Assembly (NCBI RefSeq): GCF_030161875.1
Contig: NZ_BSVA01000001.1
Coordinates: forward strand, 1,116,001-1,180,000
Direction of reading: 5' to 3'
DNA length: 64,000 nucleotides
From: Homoserinibacter gongjuensis
GTDB taxonomy: Bacteria; Actinomycetota; Actinomycetes; Actinomycetales; Microbacteriaceae
This document shows positions 43,723 through 52,336 of this stretch, piece by piece. Within the stretch, counting starts at the first letter, position 1, and each line of letters starts with the position of its first letter. Position numbers and translations under genes: made by a program. A model generated the notes under the pieces. It saw only the letters and a list, made by a program, of their open reading frames with translations, searched no databases and was not told the origin of the DNA.

Positions 43723-44911
43723 CCAGCGAGCCTCCCCTCGCTCGCGTGCAGCGGCTGCGACTTCGGCACGCGCATCGTCACGAGCGTGCCGGCGCCGACG
43801 TTGGTCTCCACGACGAGCCCGAAGTCCTCGCCGTACACCTGTCGGAGGCGCGTGTCGACGTTGCGCAGCCCCACGTGTTCGCCTGTCGCGCGGCCCGCGA
43901 GCACATCGCGCGCGAGTTGGGGATCGATGCCGACGCCGTCGTCCTCCACCGTGATGAGCGCGCACGCCCCGGCATCCGAGGCGGTGATCGTGACCCGCCC
44001 GCCGCGCTCGGTCGACTCGAGCCCGTGGCGCACGGCGTTCTCGACGAGCGGCTGCACCGAGAGGAACGGGATGACGGTGGCCAGCAGCTCCGGCGCGATC
44101 TGCAGCGTCACCTCGAGGCGGTCGCCGAATCGGGCGCGCTCGAGGCGCAGGTACCCGTCGACGCTGCGCAGCTCTTCGGCGACGGTCGTGAAGTCGCCGC
44201 CCGTGCGGAACGAGTAGCGCGTGAAGTCGGCGAACTCCACGACGAGCTCCCGCGCCTTCGCGGGGTCGGTGTGGATGAAGGAGGCGATCGCCGTGAGGGC
44301 GTTGTAGATGAAGTGCGGGCTGATCTGGGCGCGCAGCGCCTTCACCTGCGCCTCGGCGAGCGCCGCCCGGGAGGCGTCGAGCTCGGCGAGCTCGAGCTGC
44401 GTCGACACCCAGCGGGCCGCCTCGCCCGTCGCGCGCACGAGGCCGGGTCGTGCCCCGCGCGCGAAGGCGACGAGCGTGCCGGCCCGCACGCCGCTTCGCA
44501 GGATGGGCGCCGAGACGGCATCGACGGCATCCCGTCCCTGACCCGCGATGGCGCGGTGCAGCTGCGGCTTGGGACCGGACCGCGTGGCGATCGCGCGCGC
44601 GGCGGCCTCGCGGAACGCATCCGCCCCGTCGACCGCGAGCACGCCGCCGACGCCCGCGATCGCGAGCCCCTCGCAGTCGAGCATGGCCCGCAGGTCGCGG
44701 GCTGCGCGCACCGTGTCGCCCCCTCGAGACCCGCCCGCAGGTGCTCGGCGGCGCGGGTGGCGAGGTGCAGCGTCGTGAACCGGGCCCGTTCCGCCTCGGT
44801 TCCGAGTTCGCGCGGACCCGGTGCCAGCCGACGCACGACGAGATACCCCGCGACAGCCAGCAGCGCGACGGCTGCGACGATCGCGAGGCCGCTCCACAGC
44901 GACTCGGCCAT
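43719..44911 (-). CDS. LytS/YpdA-type sensor histidine kinase
   Basis: The corrected chain has 397 residues. One N-terminal membrane helix (SGLAIVAAVALLAVAGYLVV) is followed by a GAF-like cytoplasmic sensor domain (LRAMLDCEGLAIAGVGGVLAV) and the HisK_5 box QISPHFIYNALTAIASFIHTDPAKARELV, then VQPLVENAVRHGLE and VEDDGVGID of the ATPase domain. Only one helix is present, unlike the multi-helix LytS sensors, so sensing is probably intracellular. The frame slips by -1 in the C run 44719-44723. TAACCT 7 nt before the ATG (44919-44924, minus) suggests a leaderless message. Confidence 0.88.
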
Positions 44912-44918
44912 GCAGGCC

Positions 44919-44932
44919 AGGTTAACGTTCGT
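44919..44932. promoter_or_regulatory. Divergent promoter region with one LytTR-like half site
   Basis: AACGTTCGT (44924-44932) fits the LytTR half-site consensus [TA][AC][CA]GTTN[AG][TG] and overlaps the -10 TAACCT of the kinase gene. I find no clear second half site 12-13 bp away, so this is weak. Confidence 0.3.
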
Positions 44933-45083
44933 TCATCGTCACCGCATCGCCGCTCGTCGCACGCTGACCGCCGCCCACCGACGACGAGCGGCTGCCCACC
45001 GCACATCGTCGGGCGGGGTTCCAGAGTGTTGCCCGTTCACGTCGAGACGGATGCGCGACGGCGCGCACCCGGGATGAGGAGAG

Positions 45084-45443
45084 ATGATGGGCGACGAAGC
45101 CCCCACTTCGGTCGCGGAGAAGGATGTCGACTTCGTCGGTATCCAGCACTCCGACCGTTTCCAGAACCTCAAGAAGCGGCACCGATCGTTCGTTTTCCCC
45201 GTGCTCGCCCTCGCGCTGCTGTGGTACTTCGCGTACGTGCTGCTCGCGGGCTATGCACCAGAGTTCATGTCGACGCCCGTGTTCGGGTCGATCAACGTGG
45301 GCCTGCTGATCGGACTCGCGCAGGTGCTCACGACGTTCGTCGTGACGATGCTCTACGTCTGGTACGCGGGCAAGAAGCTCGACCCGGTGGCCGAGGAGAT
45401 CCGTGAGGATGCCGCACGCGCGACCGCGGGGGAGGTGCGGTGA
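45084..45443 (+). CDS. DUF485 family membrane protein
   Basis: A 119-residue protein. FQNLKKRHRSFVFPVLALALLWYFAYVLLAGYAPEFMSTPVFGSINVGLLIGLAQVLTTFVVTMLYVWYAGKKLDPVAEEIR is a typical DUF485 chain with two membrane helices. The family is co-encoded with ActP-like acetate permeases and is thought to assist them. GAGGAGAG precedes the start (ATG at 45084 or 45087). Its TGA overlaps the start of the permease gene. Confidence 0.92.
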   Translation: MMGDEAPTSVAEKDVDFVGIQHSDRFQNLKKRHRSFVFPVLALALLWYFAYVLLAGYAPEFMSTPVFGSINVGLLIGLAQVLTTFVVTMLYVWYAGKKLDPVAEEIREDAARATAGEVR

Positions 45444-47035
45444 TGGACGCGACCGCGGGCAGCAACCCCTGGCTCAACATCGGCATCTTCGCGGCCTTCG
45501 TCGTCGTGACGCTCGTGATCGTCTTCCGGGCGAGCCGCAACAACCGCACGGCGGCCGACTACTACGCGGCGGGTCGCTCGTTCACGGGCCCGCAGAACGG
45601 CACGGCGATCGCCGGCGACTATCTGTCGGCGGCATCCTTCCTCGGCATCTGCGGCGCGATCGCGGTGAACGGATACGACGGGTTCCTTTACTCGATCGGC
45701 TTCCTGGTCGCGTGGCTCGTGGCCCTGCTGCTGGTCGCCGAGCTGCTGCGCAACACCGGCCGCTTCACGATGGCCGACGTGCTCTCGTTCCGGCTCAAGC
45801 AGCGCCCGGTGCGCATCGCCGCGGCCACGACGACGCTCGTGGTGTGCTTCTTCTATCTGCTCGCGCAGATGGCAGGGGCCGGCGCGCTCGTGTCGCTGCT
45901 GCTCGGCATCCCCGACAAGGTCGGCCAGGGCGTCGTGATCGCCGTGGTCGGCGCGCTCATGATCATCTACGTGCTCGTGGGCGGCATGAAGGGCACCACC
46001 TGGGTGCAGATCATCAAGGCCGTGCTGCTCGTGGCGGGCGCCGCGGTCATGACGGTTTGGGTGCTCGCGCTGCACGGGTTCAGCCTCTCGGCCCTGCTGG
46101 ATCACGCGGTCGCGACGGCGGGCAACCCCGCCATCCTGAACCCCGGTCTGCAGTACGGCGCCTCCGATGCGAGCCGCCTCGACTTCCTCTCGCTCGGCCT
46201 CGCGCTCGTGCTGGGAACGGCGGCGCTGCCGCACGTGCTCATGCGCTTCTACACGGTGCCGACCGCGAAGGAGGCGCGGCGCAGCGTCGTGTGGGCGATC
46301 TGGCTCATCGGCATCTTCTACGTGTTCACGCTCGTGCTCGGCTACGGTGCTGCGGCCCTCATCGGACCGGAGGCCATCAAGGCCGCGCCCGGCGGAGTGA
46401 ACGCAGCGGCGCCCCTGCTGGCGTTCGAGCTCGGCGGTCCGCTCTTGCTCGGCCTCATCTCGGCGATCGCGTTCGCGACGATCCTCGCGGTCGTCGCCGG
46501 GCTCACGATCACGGCCGCGGCGTCGTACGCACACGACATCTACGCGAACGTGCTCAAGAAGGGCAAGGCCGAGCCCGGCACCGAGGTGCGGGTCGCGCGG
46601 CGCACGGTCGTCGTGATCGGCATCGTCGCGATCGTGGGTGGTGTGCTCGCGAACGGTCAGAACGTGGCCTTCCTCGTGGCGCTCGCGTTCGCGGTGGCCG
46701 CATCCGCCAACCTGCCGACGATCGTGTACTCGCTGTTCTGGAAGCGGTTCACGACGCGGGGCGCACTGTGGAGCATGTACGTGGGGCTCGCATCCGCGAT
46801 CCTGCTCATCGTGTTCTCGCCGGTGGTGTCGGGGTCGCCGACCTCGATGTTCCCGGATGCGCACTTCGCGTGGTGGCCGCTGTCGAACCCCGGCATCGTG
46901 TCGATCCCGCTCGCCTTCCTCGTGGGCGCCGTCGTGACCCTCACGGCGAAGCCGACCGAGGATCCCGCGAAGCAGTCGGAGATGGAGGTGCGCTCCCTCA
47001 CCGGCATCGGTGCGGAGGGCGCGGTGCGGCACTGA
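45443..47035 (+). CDS. Cation:acetate/monocarboxylate symporter (ActP/MctC family)
   Basis: A 530-residue protein with 13 membrane helices. AADYYAAGRSFTGPQNGTAIAGDYLSAASFLGICGAIAVNGYDGFLYSIGFLVAWLVALLLVAELLRNTGRFTMADVLSFRL is the ActP signature; PHVLMRFYTVPTAKEARRSVVWAIWLIG and the C-terminal WKRFTTRGALWSMYVGL follow. It likely imports acetate, pyruvate or propionate with Na+ or H+. ATG 45443 (or GTG 45440) overlaps the DUF485 stop. The frame is intact. Probably regulated by the divergent LytS/LytTR pair. Confidence 0.93.
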   Translation: MDATAGSNPWLNIGIFAAFVVVTLVIVFRASRNNRTAADYYAAGRSFTGPQNGTAIAGDYLSAASFLGICGAIAVNGYDGFLYSIGFLVAWLVALLLVAELLRNTGRFTMADVLSFRLKQRPVRIAAATTTLVVCFFYLLAQMAGAGALVSLLLGIPDKVGQGVVIAVVGALMIIYVLVGGMKGTTWVQIIKAVLLVAGAAVMTVWVLALHGFSLSALLDHAVATAGNPAILNPGLQYGASDASRLDFLSLGLALVLGTAALPHVLMRFYTVPTAKEARRSVVWAIWLIGIFYVFTLVLGYGAAALIGPEAIKAAPGGVNAAAPLLAFELGGPLLLGLISAIAFATILAVVAGLTITAAASYAHDIYANVLKKGKAEPGTEVRVARRTVVVIGIVAIVGGVLANGQNVAFLVALAFAVAASANLPTIVYSLFWKRFTTRGALWSMYVGLASAILLIVFSPVVSGSPTSMFPDAHFAWWPLSNPGIVSIPLAFLVGAVVTLTAKPTEDPAKQSEMEVRSLTGIGAEGAVRH

Positions 47036-47039
47036 GTCT

Positions 47040-47077
47040 CGGCGGGGTCGGGTGGGTGCCTGAGCCCGACCCCGCCG
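47040..47077 (+). terminator. Hairpin terminator after the symporter operon
   Basis: A perfect 13-bp inverted repeat (CGGCGGGGTCGGG at 47040-47052 and its complement at 47065-47077) with a 12-nt loop starts 5 nt after the stop codon. Confidence 0.8.
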
Positions 47078-47098
47078 TAACACCTTCGTGATCGCTCC

Positions 47099-47104
47099 TA
47101 GCAT
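47099..47104 (+). promoter_or_regulatory. -10 element of the GNAT gene
   Basis: TAGCAT is 6 nt before the GTG at 47111, which decides that start over the ATG at 47103 that opens only a four-codon frame. Confidence 0.55.
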
Positions 47105-47110
47105 GGAGCG

Positions 47111-47758
47111 GTGACTGCGACCAGGCCCGAGCGTGTTCCCCTCGTCGGGCGCTACGTCCGTCTCGACCCGCTCACGCGCGATGACCTTCCGCTGCTGTGG
47201 GAGGCGATCGGGCGACCCGAGGTCTTCGCGAGCGGATACGGGGGCGGCTCCGCCGCGCGGCCCGCGGATGCCGAGGCCTACGCGGCGTGGGCGTGGAACC
47301 ACTGGCCTCACGAACGCGGCAACACCTACGTGGTGCGGGTGGCATCCGGACCGCACACGGGCGAGGTGGTGGGCGCCACGAGCCTCGCCGACTTCGACGA
47401 GCACCGTGAGTCGGCCCACATCGGCTGGACCGCCTACTCACCGCGTGTCTGGGGAACCCAGGTGAACCCCGAGGCGAAGCTGCTGCTGCTCGAGACCGCC
47501 TTCTCGCACGGGTACGGGCGGGTGAAGATCCAGACCGGATCGACGAACGCCCGCTCGCGCGCCGCGATCGAGAAGCTCGGTGCGGTGTTCGAGGGCGTCG
47601 TGCGCCGCGAGCAGCCGCTCGCCGACGGCTCGTGGCGCGACACCGCCGTCTTCTCGGTGATCATCGACGAGTGGCCGACGGTGCGCGCCGGGCTCGAGGC
47701 GCGACTCGCGAGCTGGGGCGATCGGCCGGTGCTGTACCGCTCGATGCCGGAGGGCTGA
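47111..47758 (+). CDS. GNAT family N-acetyltransferase (RimL-like)
   Basis: A 215-residue protein. LVGRYVRLDPLTRDDLPLLWEAIGRPEVFA is the usual start of the RimJ/RimL-type branch, GEVVGATSLADFDEHRESAHIGWTAYSPRVWGTQVNPEAKLLLLETAFSHGYGRVKIQTGSTNARSRAAIEKLGAVFEGVVRRE covers the acetyl-CoA site. The acceptor is unknown. The frame is intact. Confidence 0.9.
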   Translation: MTATRPERVPLVGRYVRLDPLTRDDLPLLWEAIGRPEVFASGYGGGSAARPADAEAYAAWAWNHWPHERGNTYVVRVASGPHTGEVVGATSLADFDEHRESAHIGWTAYSPRVWGTQVNPEAKLLLLETAFSHGYGRVKIQTGSTNARSRAAIEKLGAVFEGVVRREQPLADGSWRDTAVFSVIIDEWPTVRAGLEARLASWGDRPVLYRSMPEG

Positions 47759-47837
47759 CCCCGCCTCCGAACCCGCCCGCCCGGAACGGGACACCGGCCC
47801 CTGCCGCCCGGGACGCCCGGCCTGCGAGCGTAGCGGC

Positions 47838-48857
47838 ATGGACTGGAGACCCGACGTGCTCGGCGGCTTCGAACAGCTGCCGCTCGCGCTCCCCGCCGAC
47901 GAGGAGGGTGCGGTCGTCGCGACGCTCGTGCGCCCGACCGCCGCCAAGGCCGCGAGCTGGGGGCGCGAGCCGCACGGCTTCGCCCACGGCATCGACGTGC
48001 TCTACGTGCACGGCTGGTCGGACTACTTCTTCCAGACCGAGCACGCGCTGTTCTGGACGCGCGCCGGCGCACGCTTCCACGCCCTCGACCTGCGCAAGTA
48101 CGGCCGCAGCCTGCTGCCGCACCAGACGCCCGGCTACACCGACGACTTGGCCGTCTACGACGCGGAGCTCGCGGCCGCTCTCACCGCCATGGGGCGCGAC
48201 AGCGACACGCTGCGTCCCCTCGTGCTCGTGGGCCACTCCACGGGAGGGCTCACCCTCGCGCTCTGGGCGGCGCGGCATCCCGAAGCCGTCGACGCGCTCA
48301 TCCTCAACAGCCCCTGGCTGGAGTTCCAGGCGGATGCGCTGGGTCGCCGCGCGATCGCCCCGATCGTCGCGCTCGGGGCACGCCTCGGCACGCGTGCCGC
48401 ACTGCCCGCGATCGACCCCGGCTTCAACACGCAGGCGAGTTCGCGGCTCTTCGACGGCGAGTGGGACTACGACCTGCAGTGGCGTCCCGAGCGCGGCTTC
48501 CCCGTGCACAGCGCGTGGCTCGACGCGGTGCTCGACGGGCATGCGCGGGTCGCCGACGGGCTCGACATCGGCGTGCCGGTGCTCGTGATGCTCTCCTCAC
48601 GCAGCTGGCTGCAGACCTCGTGGTCGCCGCGCATCTACGACTCGGATGTCGCCCTCGACGTCGACGGGGTCGCCGAACGGGCCACCCGGCTCGGGCGGCA
48701 CGTGTCGGTCGTGCGCATCGACGGCGCACTGCACGACGTGCTGCTGTCGCGCCGCTCGGTGCGTGCCTCGGCCTACGACGTCATGGCGCGCTGGACGCGG
48801 GCGTATCTTCCCGAGACCGCGAGCGTCGATCGCCTGCTGCACTCCCTCCGAGGCTGA
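47838..48857 (+). CDS. Alpha/beta hydrolase (monoglyceride-lipase-like)
   Basis: A 339-residue protein. VLYVHGWSDYFFQTEHALFWTRAGARFHALDLRKYGRS is the oxyanion and strand region, LVLVGHSTGGLTLALWAARHP the nucleophile elbow, and DGALHDVLLSRRSVR carries the catalytic His. An esterase or lipase activity on an unknown substrate is likely. The last ~77 bp overlap the convergent MFS gene as the frames stand. Confidence 0.85.
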   Translation: MDWRPDVLGGFEQLPLALPADEEGAVVATLVRPTAAKAASWGREPHGFAHGIDVLYVHGWSDYFFQTEHALFWTRAGARFHALDLRKYGRSLLPHQTPGYTDDLAVYDAELAAALTAMGRDSDTLRPLVLVGHSTGGLTLALWAARHPEAVDALILNSPWLEFQADALGRRAIAPIVALGARLGTRAALPAIDPGFNTQASSRLFDGEWDYDLQWRPERGFPVHSAWLDAVLDGHARVADGLDIGVPVLVMLSSRSWLQTSWSPRIYDSDVALDVDGVAERATRLGRHVSVVRIDGALHDVLLSRRSVRASAYDVMARWTRAYLPETASVDRLLHSLRG

Positions 48858-50391
48858 GGGTCGCGAGCAGCCCGACCGCGAGGAAGCCCGCGGCCGTGAA
48901 GGTGGCCGCGCGGGTCGCCTCGCTGAAGGCGTCGCGCGCAGCGGCCGCCGCATCCGGTGACGTCGCCTCGAGTCCCGGGATCGCCGCCCCCGCCGAATCG
49001 ACCACCAGGTCGACCACCTGCTGACGCACATCGCTCGGCAGCTGTTCGGGCAGCCGGTCGGTCAGCTGCGCCCCGAGCGAGGTGAACAGCACGGTGCCGA
49101 GGATCGCGATGCCGAGTGCCGAGCCGACCTGCCGCGAGGTCGACTGCGTGCCGGATGCCTGACCGCTCTCGCCGACCGGGACCTCTGCGAGCACGACGCC
49201 GGTGAGCTGCGCGGTCGCGAGCCCCACGCCGAAGCCGTAGACGGCGAGGCCGATCGCGAGCGGCCACCAGGCGGTGTCGGAGGTGATCACGAGGGCGAGC
49301 ACGACGAGGCCGATGATCTCGGCGACGAGGCCGCCGCGCACGATCCAGACCGGCGCGATCTTGCCGGATGCCGACCCTGCGAATCCCGAGGCCAGGAACG
49401 ACCCGCCCGCGAGGGCGAGCAGCAGGAAGCCCGTCTGCAGGGCGTCGTAGCCGAGCACGTTCTGCAGCCACAGCGGCAGCGCGAGGATCACGCCGAACTC
49501 GCCGAGCGACACGATGAGCGCGGCGATGTTGCCGTTGCGGAACGAGGTGATGCCGAAGAGCGAGAACGCGATGAGGGTCGGGCGGCCGCGACGCTCGCGG
49601 TGCACGCCCCAGGCGATGAACGCGACGAGCGTCACCAGCGTGAGCGCGAACACGAACGGGATGGGCGAGATCTCGAGGGTCCAGAAGTCCGGGGCGCCCT
49701 TCGCGGTGGCCCACCATCCGTAGGTGCGTCCCTCGATGAGGCCGAAGACGAGGCTCGTGAACAGCAGCACCGAGAGCACGGCGCCCACGACATCCACCCG
49801 CCGCCGGTGCTCGGCACGGGACTCCTGCACGACGAGCAGCGCGCCCACGATGATCAGGATGCCGAGCGGCAGGTTGATGCCGAAGGCCCACCGCCACGAG
49901 AAGTCGGCCGTGAGCCAGCCGCCGAGCAGCGGCCCGACGGCCGCCATGCCGCCGATCGTCGAACCCCACACCGCGAAGGCGATGCCGCGCTCGCGCCCGG
50001 TGAAGGTGGCGTTCAGCAGCGAGAGTGTCGCGGGCAGGATCATCGCGCCGCCGAGACCCTGCACGACCCGCGAGAGGATGAGCAGCTCGCCCGTCGGGGC
50101 CAGCGCCGCGACGACGCTCGAGAGCGCGAAGAGGGCGACGCCGATGAGCAGGATGCGGCGCCGGCCGAAGCGGTCGGCGAGCGTTCCGAACACGAGCAGC
50201 AGTGCGGCGAAGACGAGCGTGTACGACTCCTGCACCCACTGCACCTGGGTGGAGGTGATGCCGAGGTCGTCGACGACGGAGGGGATCGCGACGTTGACGA
50301 TCGTCGAGTCGACGATGATGAGCGAGACGGCGATCGAGATGACGACGAGGCCGAGCCAGCGGCGGCGGTCGGGGGTTGCGGGTGCGTTCAC
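48781..50391 (-). CDS. DHA2-family (EmrB/QacA-type) MFS efflux transporter
   Basis: A 536-residue protein with 14 predicted membrane helices. ISIAVSLIIVDSTIVNVAIPSVVDDLGITSTQVQWVQESYTL is helix 1 with the family motif D1, GTLADRFGRRRILLIG is motif A and LSRVVQGLGGAMILPATLSLL motif B, followed by WGSTIGGMAAVGPLLGGWL motif C. It should export drugs or lipophilic compounds using proton motive force. Start GTG at 50391. The tail after LATLSLGG runs 77 bp into the convergent hydrolase gene and may be wrong. A divergent MarR gene with a palindrome between suggests substrate-induced control. Confidence 0.9.
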   Translation of the reverse strand: MNAPATPDRRRWLGLVVISIAVSLIIVDSTIVNVAIPSVVDDLGITSTQVQWVQESYTLVFAALLLVFGTLADRFGRRRILLIGVALFALSSVVAALAPTGELLILSRVVQGLGGAMILPATLSLLNATFTGRERGIAFAVWGSTIGGMAAVGPLLGGWLTADFSWRWAFGINLPLGILIIVGALLVVQESRAEHRRRVDVVGAVLSVLLFTSLVFGLIEGRTYGWWATAKGAPDFWTLEISPIPFVFALTLVTLVAFIAWGVHRERRGRPTLIAFSLFGITSFRNGNIAALIVSLGEFGVILALPLWLQNVLGYDALQTGFLLLALAGGSFLASGFAGSASGKIAPVWIVRGGLVAEIIGLVVLALVITSDTAWWPLAIGLAVYGFGVGLATAQLTGVVLAEVPVGESGQASGTQSTSRQVGSALGIAILGTVLFTSLGAQLTDRLPEQLPSDVRQQVVDLVVDSAGAAIPGLEATSPDAAAAARDAFSEATRAATFTAAGFLAVGLLATLSLGGSAAGDRRSRSREDTPASSAP

Positions 50392-50402
50392 GGGGTCTCC
50401 AT

Positions 50403-50420
50403 TACTAAGCGCGCTGAGTA
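50403..50420. promoter_or_regulatory. Putative MarR operator
   Basis: TACTAAGCGCGCTGAGTA is an 18-bp palindrome with one mismatched pair, in the 55-bp gap between the divergent MFS and MarR genes. Its size and place fit a MarR-type operator covering both promoters. Confidence 0.7.
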
Positions 50421-50446
50421 TCATACGCTGGGCGGGGAGGCACCGC

Positions 50447-50887
50447 ATGACGGATTCGATCGAGGACTGGCCCACGGGGCGGTTGCTCTCCGTCGCCGCT
50501 CGCCTCGTCGAGCAGCGCTGGCGCGAACGCCTCGATCAGGCGCAGCTCACCCACGCCGGCCTCATCGTGCTGCACCTGCTCGCGGACCATCCGCTCACGC
50601 TCGGCGAGCTGGCCCGCCGGGCGCGCGTCACGGCGCAGACCATGGGCCGCACGGTCGACAACCTCGCCCGCGACGCGCGCGTGCGGATCGTCGTCGACCC
50701 CGTCGACCGCCGCCGTCGCCTGGTCGAGCGCACCGAGGCCGGCATCCGCACCATGGAGAGCCTCACCGGGCTCGAGGTGAGCATGTTCCCGCCGCTCGCG
50801 GATCCGGCCGAGTTCCGCGAGCAGCTGCTGCAGATCATCCGACACGTCGGCGGCGACCCGCAGATCACCTATGGCGACGCCCGGTAA
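50447..50887 (+). CDS. MarR-family transcriptional regulator
   Basis: A 146-residue winged helix protein. LTHAGLIVLHLLADHPLTLGELARRARVTAQTMGRTVDNLARDARVRIVVDPVDRRRRLVERTEAG is the DNA-binding domain and wing. GGGGAGG lies 6 nt before the ATG. It probably represses the MFS pump and itself. The frame is intact. Confidence 0.9.
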   Translation: MTDSIEDWPTGRLLSVAARLVEQRWRERLDQAQLTHAGLIVLHLLADHPLTLGELARRARVTAQTMGRTVDNLARDARVRIVVDPVDRRRRLVERTEAGIRTMESLTGLEVSMFPPLADPAEFREQLLQIIRHVGGDPQITYGDAR

Positions 50888-50896
50888 TCTCGCCCT

Positions 50897-51223
50897 ATGA
50901 CCGCCGACGCCCCCGAGCCGTCCGACGACCCGCGTGCCGAGCTGCGCCGCTACCGGCAGAGCATCGACAACATCGACGCCGCGCTCATCCACCTGCTCGC
51001 CGAGCGGTTCAAGGCCACCCAGGCGGTCGGTCGCCTCAAGGCGGCGAGCGGGATGCCGCCGTCGGATCCCTCGCGCGAGCGCGAGCAGATCGCCCGGCTT
51101 CGGGCGCTCGCGGAGGAGTCGCACCTCGATCCCGAGTTCGCCGAGAAGTGGTTCACCTTCGTGGTGGCCGAGGTGATCCACCACCACGAGCGCCTCGCCT
51201 CGGGCGGAGACGACGCGGAGTGA
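50897..51223 (+). CDS. Chorismate mutase (AroQ type)
   Basis: A 108-residue all-helical domain: RRYRQSIDNIDAALIHLLAERFKATQAVGRLKAASGMPPSDPSREREQIARLRALAEE shows the Arg, Lys and Arg-Glu residues of the AroQ active site. It converts chorismate to prephenate for Phe/Tyr synthesis. It is the short stand-alone form without signal peptide, so cytoplasmic. TAATCT 6 nt before the ATG (50885-50890) suggests a leaderless message. The stop overlaps the next start (GTGA). Confidence 0.9.
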   Translation: MTADAPEPSDDPRAELRRYRQSIDNIDAALIHLLAERFKATQAVGRLKAASGMPPSDPSREREQIARLRALAEESHLDPEFAEKWFTFVVAEVIHHHERLASGGDDAE

Positions 51224-52148
51224 CGGCGGCATCCGCCTGGGATCCCCGCGCGCTGCCGTCGCTGGCCGGCCGCACGGTCGTCGTGACCGGCGGGAACGCG
51301 GGCATCGGCTACTTCGTCTCGGAGCAGCTCGCCGAGGCGGGCGCGCACGTGGTGATCGCGGCGCGCTCGGCCGAGAAGGCGCAGCTCGCGATGGCGTCGA
51401 TCCGGGAGCGCGTCGCCGACGCCTCGCTAGCCCATGTGCCACTCGATCTCGCATCGCTCGCGTCGGTGCGCGCGGCGGCCGAGCAGATCGCGGCATTCCG
51501 TCCCCTGCATGCGCTCGTGAACAACGCGGGCCGCGTGGTCGCGTCGCGACGACGGATGCTCACCGATGACGGGTTCGAGCTCACGGTCGGCGGCAACTTC
51601 CTCGGCCACTTCGCGCTCAGCACCCTGCTGTTCCCGGCGCTCGCCGAGGGTGGTCGCATCGTGGGGATGGGCAGCGATTCGACGCGCATGGTGCGCCTCG
51701 AGCCCGACGACCTCTGGTCGGAGCGCCGCTACAGTCCCTTCCGCGCCTACGCGTTCTCGAAACACGCCGTGCAGGGCTTCCAGCTCGAACTGGCACGGCG
51801 TCTCGTCGCCGCGGGCGATTCCCGGATGTCGCTGCTCGCGCATCCGGGCTGGGCCACGAGCGCCTATGCCGCGCGGCGGGCCGGCATCACCGACCGCGAT
51901 CCCGCGGCCGGGCGCTTCTTCGAGGCGCTCACGGGCTGGGTCGGGCAGGGCAAGGACCGCGGCGCCTGGCCCGCGGTGCGGGCCGTCGCGGATCCGGATG
52001 CCGCCAACGGCATGTACTTCGGCCCGCAGCGGATGCTCGCCGGACGCCCCGTGCCCACGCGACCCGTCGCGTCATCCGCCGCCCCGCCTTCGGCGCCGCC
52101 CTCTGGGCCGACGCCGAGCAGAAGACCGGCATCCGCTTCCCCGTGTGA
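51220..52148 (+). CDS. SDR family oxidoreductase (retinol-dehydrogenase-like)
   Basis: The corrected chain has 309 residues. TVVVTGGNAGIGYFVSEQLAEAGAHVVIAARS is the cofactor motif, ALVNNAG and FLGHFALSTLLFPAL follow, and YSPFRAYAFSKHAVQGFQLELARRL holds Tyr and Lys. The frame slips by -1 in the C run 52083-52086; one C restores AFGAALWADAEQKTGIRFPV, the usual family ending, with TGA at 52146-52148. It overlaps the chorismate mutase stop, so both are co-translated. Substrate unknown. Confidence 0.85.
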
Positions 52149-52179
52149 CGAGCGGCGCCGACGTGCGCTGCCGCGCTTT

Positions 52180-52245
52180 CGGCGGGAGCAACCGCACCTG
52201 CGGGGGCGCACGTTGTGCCGCCCGCACGTGCAATTGCTCCCGCCG
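52180..52245. repeat. 66-bp intergenic palindrome
   Basis: The 25-nt arms CGGCGGGAGCAACCGCACCT (52180 onward) and their complement (52221-52245) match at about 22 positions around a 16-nt loop that itself contains GGCGCACGTTGTGCC. It lies between convergent genes. Confidence 0.8.
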
Positions 52246-52336
52246 ATGCAGGTGGTCGTCGGTCACCGAGGGGCGCAGGCCGCCACCGGGGCGCGAGCGC
52301 CGTGAGAGGCGGCGCGCCTCTCACCCAGCGCCCGAA

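Noticed and set aside
44912..45083. A tRNA or small RNA gene in the divergent symporter promoter region
   Set aside because: No cloverleaf or conserved RNA motif could be made; the imperfect ACGACGAGCG repeats are too short to support one.
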